Shown one piece after another: positions 32,883 through 38,820 of a stretch of 38,820 nt of DNA. The notes beneath the pieces are model-generated. The model searched no databases. It saw only the letters and a program-made list of their open reading frames with translations, and was not told the origin of the DNA. Every line of letters starts with the position of its first letter. Position 1 is the first letter of the stretch. Both the position numbers and the translations under genes were made by a program. This stretch comes from Brevibacterium daeguense (GTDB taxonomy: Bacteria > Actinomycetota > Actinomycetes > Actinomycetales > Brevibacteriaceae): NCBI RefSeq assembly GCF_021729135.1, contig NZ_JAJTWW010000027.1, positions 1 through 38,820 of the forward strand. The letters are read 5' to 3'.

Positions 32883-33826
32883 GCGGCCCTCCTGACACGC
32901 GGGTCGAGCACACTGTAGAGCAGGTCGACGATGAGGTTGAGCAGGAGCACGAGGACCACCAGCACCATCACGATGCCCTGCACGGTCACGAGGTCGCGGT
33001 TGGACACTGCGCGCACGAGTTCGGTGCCCATCCCCGGCAGCACGAACACCTGCTCGATCACGACTGCCCCGATGAGCAGGGTGGCCAGCTGCACCCCGGC
33101 GACGGTGACGACGGGGATGGCGGCGTTGCGCAGACCGTGCCGGACCAGCGCCCGACCCGCCGGGAGGCCCTTCGCCCGCGCCGTGCGCAGGAAGTCCTCG
33201 CGCATCACCTCGAGCACCGCCGAGCGGACGTAGCGGGTCAGGATCGCCGCCTGCACGAGCGCCAGCGCCGTCACCGGCAGGACCAGCCGCTCGAGGAAGC
33301 CGCCGAAGCCCTCGATGGGCGCCTGCCAGCCGCTGGACGGGAACCAGCCCAGCCCCAGCGAGAAGACCATGACGAGGATGATCGCGGCGAGGAAGTTGGG
33401 GATCGCGATGCCGATCTGGCTGGCACCAGAGATGATCACGCCTGTCGGACGGTTGTGCAGCACCGCCGCTGCGGTGCCGAGCGGGACCGCGACCGCCAGT
33501 GCGAGCGCCATCGAGGCGAGCACGACGATCAGCGTGACCTGAATGGAGTTGAAGATCACCGGTGAGATCGGCGCCTTCGTCACGTAGGAGGTGCCGAAGT
33601 CACCGGTGAGCACACCGCCGATCCACGACAGGTACTGCACGATCCTGGGCCGATCGAGGCCGTACTCGGCCTCGAGAGCGGCGACCGCCTCGGGCGTGGC
33701 GCTCGTGCCCAGCGCCACCTGCGCGGCGTTGCCGGGCAGGACCTGCATGAGCACGAACACCACGACCGAGGCGAGTGCGGCGGTCAGCACGAACTGCAGC
33801 ACTCGGCCGATCACATAGCGAGCCAT
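32879..33826 (-). CDS. ABC importer permease, DppB-like
   Basis: The 315-residue permease opens with MARYVIGRVLQFVLT and VVVFVLMQVLPGNAA, the standard DppB start. It continues with the periplasmic segment YGLDRPRIVQYLSWIGGVLTGDFG and the cytoplasmic EAA loop (VMREDFLRTARAKGLP). It ends in a helix and DPRVRRAA. A TTG at 33889 would add 21 non-conserved residues, so the ATG at 33826 is preferred; an AAGGAAA lies about 11 bases upstream. It follows the binding-protein gene after 80 bases with no recognisable site. Confidence 0.94.
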   Translation of the reverse strand: MARYVIGRVLQFVLTAALASVVVFVLMQVLPGNAAQVALGTSATPEAVAALEAEYGLDRPRIVQYLSWIGGVLTGDFGTSYVTKAPISPVIFNSIQVTLIVVLASMALALAVAVPLGTAAAVLHNRPTGVIISGASQIGIAIPNFLAAIILVMVFSLGLGWFPSSGWQAPIEGFGGFLERLVLPVTALALVQAAILTRYVRSAVLEVMREDFLRTARAKGLPAGRALVRHGLRNAAIPVVTVAGVQLATLLIGAVVIEQVFVLPGMGTELVRAVSNRDLVTVQGIVMVLVVLVLLLNLIVDLLYSVLDPRVRRAA

Positions 33827-33906
33827 TCGGGGCGGTTTCCTTGTGGGTCGATGGGCTGCTGGGCGGATGGTCGGGGCCGCCGCCGTCAACAGCGGTCAGC
33901 GGTCGG

Positions 33907-35424
33907 TCAGCCCCACGCCAGGGCGTGGATCGGGAAGGAGTCGGACACGAAGTTCTCCGGCAGCCCCTGCACCCCGGCCTTGGCGACGATGAGGTTCGGG
34001 AACAGGAAGGCGAACCCGGCGGCGGCGTCCTCGGTGATGGTGCGCGCGACTTCCTGCATGCCGCTGACGTACTCCTCCTCGGAGCCCTCATCCGCCTGCT
34101 GGGCGATGTCCTCGATGCGGGTGTGGTCGTAGCCGGTGTACGAGCCCTCGCCGAACACGGTGAGGATGTCGCGGGCCTCGACATGGTTGATCACCGACAT
34201 GTCGTAGTCGTGGTTGGTGAACGTCTTGTCGAGCCAAACCGCGGGGAATTCCTGCGTCTCGATCTTCGGCTGCAGGCCGGCCGCCTCGAGCTGGGAGACG
34301 ACGATGTCGGCGATGGCGGTCGCGTACGGCAGGCTCGGGACCGCGAACCGGATCTCCTCGCCCTCGATCCCGGCTTCCGCGACGAGCTCCTTGGCCTTGT
34401 CCACGTCGTGCTCCCAGACGCCGGTGAGGTCCTCGTAGTAGGGGTCGGTCGGAGGCACCATGCCGCCGATCAGCGTGCCGTAGCCGCCCCATGCGGTGTC
34501 GAGGATGGTCTGCTCGTCGATCGCGTAGAGCACCGCTTCCCGCGCGGTCTGATCGGCGAAGACCCCCTCGGCGTTGTTCATCGACAGGACGACCTCGCCG
34601 TTCGCGGTGCCCTCGAGCACCTGGAAGTCCTCGCCGGACTCGAATTCGCCGGCGAGCTCGGGTGCCTGCAGGTTGCCGAGCACGTCGACCTCCCCGGAGC
34701 GCAGCGCATTGGCAGCGGCGACCGAGTCCTTGAAGTACTGGAACGTCACCTGCTCGAGCGCCGGCGCCTCTCCCCAGTAGTCGTCGCGGGACGCGAACAC
34801 GATCCGCTGGCCGCGGGTGTAGTCGCTGATGCTGAAGGGTCCGGTGCCGATCGCCTGGTTGGCCAGGTCGTCGACCGCGTCCTCGCTGAACACCGCGCCG
34901 ACCAGTGAGGCGAGGTCGAACAGCCACGAGTTCGACGGCCGCTGCAGCGTGATCTCCACGGTGGTCTCGTCCGGCGTCTCGATCGAGTCGATGATCTCCA
35001 TCTTCGACTTCAGGGTGTTCTGCCACTCGTCCGAAGTCACCCGATCGTAGGAGAACTTCACATCGGAGGAGCTGAACTCGTCGCCGTTGGAGAAGGTGAC
35101 CCCGTCCTGCAGCTCGAAGGTGTAGGTCGTCCGGTCGTCGCTGATCTCCCAGCTCTTGGCCAGCGCCGGCTGCAGCTCACCGCTCTGATCGATGCGGACG
35201 AGCGATTCATAGACGTTCTCCATGAGCGCCTGCGGAATCGCCGCTCCCGCAGTGGTCGTGAAGTCCAGGTTGACCGGCTCGGCGGTGTGGGCGACGACCA
35301 GATCCGTGCGTGCGCTGTCACCGCCTTCGCCAGCGGACGACTCAGCGCCCGCGCTGCAGCCCGTGATGGTCAGTGCCAGCGCCGCCACGGCGGCGGTGAA
35401 CCCGGATATCCGGCGAAATCCCAT
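33907..35424 (-). CDS. Peptide-type ABC substrate-binding lipoprotein (family 5)
   Basis: The 505-residue protein begins with a lipoprotein signal peptide: MGFRRISG, hydrophobic core, and lipobox ITGC with Cys23. An acidic Ser/Glu/Gly linker follows. The mature part has family 5 landmarks: NLDFTTTAGAAIPQALMENV near the N-terminus, LAKSWEISDDRTTYTFELQDG and IGTGPFSISDYTRGQRI. Members bind di- and oligopeptides, nickel or other small solutes; the ligand is not readable. It is the first gene of the five-gene importer-amidase operon. A GAGGAGAG Shine-Dalgarno lies upstream of the ATG. Confidence 0.95.
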   Translation of the reverse strand: MGFRRISGFTAAVAALALTITGCSAGAESSAGEGGDSARTDLVVAHTAEPVNLDFTTTAGAAIPQALMENVYESLVRIDQSGELQPALAKSWEISDDRTTYTFELQDGVTFSNGDEFSSSDVKFSYDRVTSDEWQNTLKSKMEIIDSIETPDETTVEITLQRPSNSWLFDLASLVGAVFSEDAVDDLANQAIGTGPFSISDYTRGQRIVFASRDDYWGEAPALEQVTFQYFKDSVAAANALRSGEVDVLGNLQAPELAGEFESGEDFQVLEGTANGEVVLSMNNAEGVFADQTAREAVLYAIDEQTILDTAWGGYGTLIGGMVPPTDPYYEDLTGVWEHDVDKAKELVAEAGIEGEEIRFAVPSLPYATAIADIVVSQLEAAGLQPKIETQEFPAVWLDKTFTNHDYDMSVINHVEARDILTVFGEGSYTGYDHTRIEDIAQQADEGSEEEYVSGMQEVARTITEDAAAGFAFLFPNLIVAKAGVQGLPENFVSDSFPIHALAWG

Positions 35425-35465
35425 GTCTGTCTGTCTCTCCTCGAATCGGCCGACGGTTCTTCACT

Positions 35466-35499
35466 GAACGAACGTTCGGCGTGCCTGAGGGCCAGTGTA
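35466..35499 (-). promoter_or_regulatory. Promoter and GAAC-N4-GTTC operator-like site of the importer operon
   Basis: TACACT on the minus strand (35499-35494) is a good -10 element about 70 bases before the ATG. Downstream of the likely transcription start lies GAACGAACGTTC (35466-35477), which contains the perfect 10-bp palindrome CGAACGTTCG (35469-35478). GAAC-N4-GTTC resembles actinobacterial LexA boxes but also other repressor sites; its position suggests a roadblock operator. Confidence 0.4.
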
Positions 35500-35584
35500 G
35501 CGGAGGTCTCACTACGCACGGGTAACAGCACTCACCTGCGGCTCTCCGCGCCCGGGGCGCAGTCGGCGATCGGCGGCCGCGGCG

Positions 35585-36184
35585 TCAGAGGTCGCGCAGA
35601 TGCTCCGCGAGGGCGGTGAGCGCGAGCCGCCGATGCGAGCGGGCGTTCTTCTCCTCAGCGGTCAGCTCTGCCGCGGTACGGTCGTCTCCCGCGGGAGCGA
35701 AGATCGGGTCGTAGCCGAACCCGGCGCTCCCCCGGGGTGCCATCGCCAGCGACCCCTCGAAGCGCCCGACCTCGACGAATTGCACACCGCCCGGTTCGAC
35801 GTAGGCCGCCGCGCAGACGAATGCGGCGGTCCGGTGGGGTGCGGCGATGTCGCTCAGCTGGTCCAGCAGCAACCGGTAGTTCGCCACATCATCACCGTGG
35901 GTTCCTGCCCACCGCGCCGAGAAGATTCCCGGCGCTCCGCCGAGGACATCGACGGCCAGACCGGAATCGTCGGCGATCGCGGGCAGCCCGGAGGCGTCGG
36001 CAGCAGACCGCGCTTTGAGCAGCGCGTTCTCCGCGAAGGTCAACCCCGTCTCCCGGACCTCGGGCAGTTCCAGCTCGGCGGCACTGGACACGCGGATCTC
36101 CCGGCCGAGCACCTCGGCGAGGATCGCCTGGAGCTCGATCTTCTTCTTGACGTTGCGAGTGGCCAGCACAATGTGGTCGAGCAT
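35585..36184 (-). CDS. rdgB: RdgB/HAM1 non-canonical purine NTP pyrophosphatase
   Basis: The 199-residue enzyme hydrolyses dITP, ITP and XTP to monophosphates, keeping deaminated purines out of nucleic acids. Signatures: VLATRNVKKKIELQ, GLTFAENALLKA, the catalytic ADDSGLAVDVLGG with GIFSARWAG, GFGYDPIF, and SHRRLALTAL at the end. The ATG at 36184 has GGGAG six or seven bases upstream. It follows rph after 97 bases that include short direct repeats of GGCGGACTGGC type. rph-rdgB is a common pair. Confidence 0.96.
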   Translation of the reverse strand: MLDHIVLATRNVKKKIELQAILAEVLGREIRVSSAAELELPEVRETGLTFAENALLKARSAADASGLPAIADDSGLAVDVLGGAPGIFSARWAGTHGDDVANYRLLLDQLSDIAAPHRTAAFVCAAAYVEPGGVQFVEVGRFEGSLAMAPRGSAGFGYDPIFAPAGDDRTAAELTAEEKNARSHRRLALTALAEHLRDL

Positions 36185-36281
36185 GGATGACTCCCAATGA
36201 GGTGAACCGAAGGCGGTGGCAGGAACCTGCGACGGACGGACGGACTGGCCACGGCGGACTGGCGAGGGACCTACCGGCGGG

Positions 36282-37004
36282 TCAGGCCAGGGCTGTCCGC
36301 TGCAGCTCGGCGAGCTGCGCACAGCCGGTGTGGGCGAGATCCAGCAGGCGCCCGAGCTCGGTGCGGTCGAAGGGCTCGCCCTCCGCGGTGCCCTGCACCT
36401 CGACGAACTTCCCACTGCCGGTCATCACTACGTTCATGTCGGTGTCGGCGCTCACGTCCTCCTCGTAGGGCAGATCCAGCACCGGCTCACCGTTGACGAT
36501 CCCCACGCTGACTGCGGCGACGGAGTCCGTCAGGGGATCGACCGCGGCCGGAATCCAGCCGCGCCGCCGGCCGGTGTCGAACGCGTCGACCATCGCGACG
36601 TAGGCACCGGTGATCGCTGCCGTGCGGGTGCCGCCATCGGCTTGGAGCACATCGCAGTCGAGCTGCAGAGTGTTCTCCCCGAGCTTGTCCATGTCCACCA
36701 CAGCGCGCAGCGCCCGCCCGATGAGGCGAGAGATCTCATGGGTGCGTCCGCCGATCTTCCCCCTCACCGACTCGCGGGAGTTGCGGGTGTTGGTCGCCCG
36801 CGGGAGCATCGCGTACTCGGCGGTGGCCCAGCCGCGACCCTGCCCCTTGAGCCACCGGGGCACGCCCTCGGTCAGCGAGGCGGCGCACAGCACCCGGGTC
36901 CCGCCGAACTCCACGAGCACGCTGCCTTCGGCATGGTCGAGCCACCCGCGAGTGAAGCGCACCTCTCTGAGCTCGTCCGCAGCGCGTCCGTCGGATCGGG
37001 TCAT
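36282..37004 (-). CDS. rph: Ribonuclease PH
   Basis: The 240-residue phosphorolytic 3'-5' exoribonuclease trims tRNA 3' ends. It shows [37 protein letters not shown], the phosphate-binding region with [30 protein letters not shown], and [20 protein letters not shown]. The ATG at 37004 overlaps the MBL gene stop by four bases (ATGA); the longer frame to 37286 is only antisense coding. Confidence 0.97.
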   Translation of the reverse strand: MTRSDGRAADELREVRFTRGWLDHAEGSVLVEFGGTRVLCAASLTEGVPRWLKGQGRGWATAEYAMLPRATNTRNSRESVRGKIGGRTHEISRLIGRALRAVVDMDKLGENTLQLDCDVLQADGGTRTAAITGAYVAMVDAFDTGRRRGWIPAAVDPLTDSVAAVSVGIVNGEPVLDLPYEEDVSADTDMNVVMTGSGKFVEVQGTAEGEPFDRTELGRLLDLAHTGCAQLAELQRTALA

Positions 37005-37843
37005 GTTGTCTCCTCTGCAGTGCTTCTGATGGTCCAGCTGGCGCCTGGTCGTGCAAGCTCGATGGGGCCCGAGTACTCCCCCGCCGCCTCGGTCCTGACG
37101 ATCCCTGCGTCGGTCCACGGCGGGATATGGGTGAGGACGAGCGCTGCCGCCTCCGCCGCCGAGGCGACCCGGCCGGCGCGCCGACCCGTGAGGTGGATCC
37201 CCCGCACGGTGTCGCGGTCCTCCTGGAACGCAGCCTCGCACAGGAACACATCCGCTCCGCTCGCCGCCGCGACCAGGTTCTCGCACTCATCGGAATCACC
37301 CGAGTACGTCAGCACCTCCCCATCAGGCCCGGTCACCCGCAGCGCGTAGGCCTCGACCGGATGCTCGACGAGGAACGCCTCGAACCGCAGCGGGCCGATC
37401 TCGAAGACCGTACCCGGCGCCACCTCACGGAAGTCGAACACCGCGGACATGTCGTTCGGCGCGGCGGTGTCTGCGCTCGGGCTGAGCCCCGGGTCGGTGT
37501 GGTGGGCGGCGCTGATGCGCCGCCCGGTGTCGGCAGGACCCCAGACCGGCAGCCGCGGACGCGAGATGCCCACGGCCGAGTCGTCGCAGAAGAACGTGGG
37601 ATCGTAGCTGCGGTGGACGAAGAGTCCGGTGAGGTCCAGGCAGTGATCCGGGTGCAGGTGGGACAGGACGACCGCGTCCAGATCCGCGGGCGAGCAGTGG
37701 GCCTGCAGGCCGCCCAGCGCCCCGCTGCCCAGGTCGAGCACCACACGGTAGGTGCGCTCCGCCTCGGCTTCGAGGAGGTAGCAGCTGGCGGGAGAGGCGG
37801 GTCCGGGGAAGGAGCCCGAGGTGCCGATCGCGGTCAGCCGCAT
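37001..37843 (-). CDS. MBL-fold metal-dependent hydrolase (RNase Z-like group)
   Basis: The 280-residue protein has the metallo-beta-lactamase motif HLHPDHCLD (H62, H64, D66, H67), with [14 protein letters not shown] before it. Later come a metal-bridging Asp in [11 protein letters not shown] and a final His in HLTGRRAG, as in RNase Z and cyclic-phosphodiesterase relatives. It lacks the long flexible exosite arm of true tRNase Z, so tRNA processing is not proven. Position before rph suggests RNA or nucleotide work. Its ATG shares one base with the DUF2017 stop (TGATG). Confidence 0.9.
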   Translation of the reverse strand: MRLTAIGTSGSFPGPASPASCYLLEAEAERTYRVVLDLGSGALGGLQAHCSPADLDAVVLSHLHPDHCLDLTGLFVHRSYDPTFFCDDSAVGISRPRLPVWGPADTGRRISAAHHTDPGLSPSADTAAPNDMSAVFDFREVAPGTVFEIGPLRFEAFLVEHPVEAYALRVTGPDGEVLTYSGDSDECENLVAAASGADVFLCEAAFQEDRDTVRGIHLTGRRAGRVASAAEAAALVLTHIPPWTDAGIVRTEAAGEYSGPIELARPGASWTIRSTAEETT

Positions 37844-38412
37844 CAGGGTTCCTCTCGGTTCAGCGAGTCGAGCATGATCTCTGCCAGCCGCTCCTGCGCC
37901 CAGGAGAGGAAGTCGTAGACGGTGACCAGCATCAGCTCCTGGTCGGGGAGGTCGGACTCGCGGCTGTAGAGCGCCTCGAAGTCGGCTTCCGTCTCCACGC
38001 CGAGCCGAGTGGCGACGACGAGGCGAACGTCGGCCAGCGCAGTCAGCCAGGCGCGGATTCCGTCGGCGTCCAGGACGATCCGTCCCGTCGAGCCGAGGGT
38101 GAACAGCGCGGTGCGCAGATTCGACAGCTTCGACTCCCTGAGGTCGAAATCCGTCAGGCGTCGGAACTCGGCAGAGCGTTCCGGGTCGTTCGGGTCCACG
38201 TCGGGCAGGAGCCGCAGCAGGGCGGGATCGGCGGGTCGCTCGACGTCGCGCAGTCCCGCCCGCTTGGCCAGATCATCGACGTCGACGGGTGCAGCCGGTT
38301 CGCTGCCGCCGAGCAGTGACGCGGTGTCGGAGAGGACTGAGCGGAAGAGGTTCTTCTCGGCGTCGCTCAGATCGAGACGTGCGGTGCCGTCGCGTCCGGC
38401 AGTGATCTTCAC
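37843..38412 (-). CDS. DUF2017 family protein
   Basis: The 189-residue soluble, acidic protein contains the DUF2017 pattern: LDLSDAEKNLFRSVLSD near the N-terminus, LLPDVDPNDPERSAEFRRLT, and a C-terminal helical part with DVRLVVATRLG and YDFLSWAQERLAE. The role is unknown; the gene travels with clpS in actinobacteria, so a link to ClpS-ClpP proteolysis is plausible but not shown. The GTG start overlaps the clpS stop as GTGA; the longer frame to 38451 is not used. Confidence 0.9.
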   Translation of the reverse strand: MKITAGRDGTARLDLSDAEKNLFRSVLSDTASLLGGSEPAAPVDVDDLAKRAGLRDVERPADPALLRLLPDVDPNDPERSAEFRRLTDFDLRESKLSNLRTALFTLGSTGRIVLDADGIRAWLTALADVRLVVATRLGVETEADFEALYSRESDLPDQELMLVTVYDFLSWAQERLAEIMLDSLNREEP

Positions 38413-38729
38413 GGGGCGTCTCCCTGGTCGGACCGCCGACAGGCCGCCCACAATCCGAAGCTGTGCATCGCCGCGGTGTCGCGCTCCATCTCCTCGCGGG
38501 TGCCGCTGGCGACCACCGAGCGTCCCTGCTCGTGGACTTCCAGCATGAGCTTCTCCGCCTTGGCGCGGGAGTAGTTGAAGTAGCTCTGGAAGACGTAGGT
38601 CACATAGCTCATGAGATTGACCGGATCGTTGAATACGATGGTCACCCAGGGCACGTCCGGTCGAGTCCGGATTCGGTCCTCGACCTCCGGCTCCAGTACA
38701 GCCTGGGATCCTTCGGCGATGGATGTCAC
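38409..38729 (-). CDS. clpS: ClpS, adaptor of the Clp protease
   Basis: The 106-residue adaptor delivers N-degron substrates to the Clp ATPase. The ClpS core is clear: VFNDPVNLMSYVTYVFQ, then YSRAKAEKLMLEVHEQGRS and GTREEMERDTAAMHSFGLWA. DPVNLM contains the Asn-Asp residues that bind the N-terminal residue of the substrate. The GTG start at 38729 has TAGAGT exactly six bases upstream. It heads clpS-DUF2017-MBL-rph-rdgB; murI, often present before the MBL gene in relatives, is absent here. Confidence 0.95.
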   Translation of the reverse strand: MTSIAEGSQAVLEPEVEDRIRTRPDVPWVTIVFNDPVNLMSYVTYVFQSYFNYSRAKAEKLMLEVHEQGRSVVASGTREEMERDTAAMHSFGLWAACRRSDQGDAP

Positions 38730-38735
38730 CCGACC

Positions 38736-38741
38736 ACTCTA
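38736..38741 (-). promoter_or_regulatory. -10 element of clpS, leaderless spacing
   Basis: TAGAGT on the minus strand, exactly six bases before the GTG at 38729. No Shine-Dalgarno is present. The rest of the window, 38742-38820, shows no gene I can support. Confidence 0.55.
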
Positions 38742-38820
38742 AGCGATCCGGGCCGACGGCACGGGTTCGAGCGGTGCAATAGCCTCGATCTTTCGTCGTG
38801 GTCTCGGTTCGGGTGCGTGT

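Overview
The window is about 39 kb of high-GC actinobacterial chromosome. Gene order and protein style fit a Micrococcales genome of the Brevibacterium type, but that taxon is an inference from synteny, not a search result. It is almost entirely housekeeping DNA. I see no prophage, transposon, CRISPR array, secretion cluster or biosynthetic island, and no gene set I would call a new multi-gene system. The interest lies in how the genes start, end and are controlled.

Layout. 18-2600: a CYTH/CHAD protein, a short DedA-like membrane protein, and a decayed patch with a broken tetR remnant. 2747-4384: tRNA-Leu(UAA) and a type II NADH dehydrogenase behind a near-perfect Rex operator. 4413-14189 (minus strand): mfd, mazG, eno, ftsB/divIC, DUF501, ppx and a mycosin-like subtilase. 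14290-14982: a rhomboid protease on the plus strand. 15074-19242 (minus): tRNA-Gln, glmU, prs, rplY and pth. 19300-22264 (plus): a small membrane protein and pcrA/uvrD. 22348-25205 (minus): purN, purH, DUF3017 and a solitary MT0933-like protein. 25233-28538: two unknown membrane proteins and a DUF6350 protein. 28761-35424 (minus): a five-gene operon encoding a peptide-type ABC importer (binding lipoprotein, two permeases, fused double ATPase) and an amidase. 35585-38729 (minus): clpS, DUF2017, an MBL-fold hydrolase, rph and rdgB.

Functional links. The genes cover translation quality control and supply (pth, rplY, prs, two tRNAs), wall precursors (glmU), purine synthesis (purN, purH), nucleotide-pool cleaning (mazG, rdgB), DNA repair (mfd, pcrA), polyphosphate (ppx, CHAD), respiration (ndh), division (ftsB), proteolysis (clpS, rhomboid, subtilase) and peptide or amide uptake. 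Many junctions overlap by 1-4 bases (ATGA, GTGA, CTGA), indicating translational coupling.

Main signals worth a second look. (1) At least five genes (ndh, ppx, mfd, purN, clpS) have a TANNNT hexamer exactly six bases before the start codon, a leaderless-mRNA layout. (2) Three clearly coding reading frames lack any ATG/GTG/TTG at the expected start and appear to use CTG, ATC or ATT; the first two have strong Shine-Dalgarno sequences. (3) A Rex-type operator overlaps the ndh promoter. (4) Short imperfect tandem repeats recur at or just past gene ends; in one, a CAG-to-TAG change seems to have shortened the subtilase tail.
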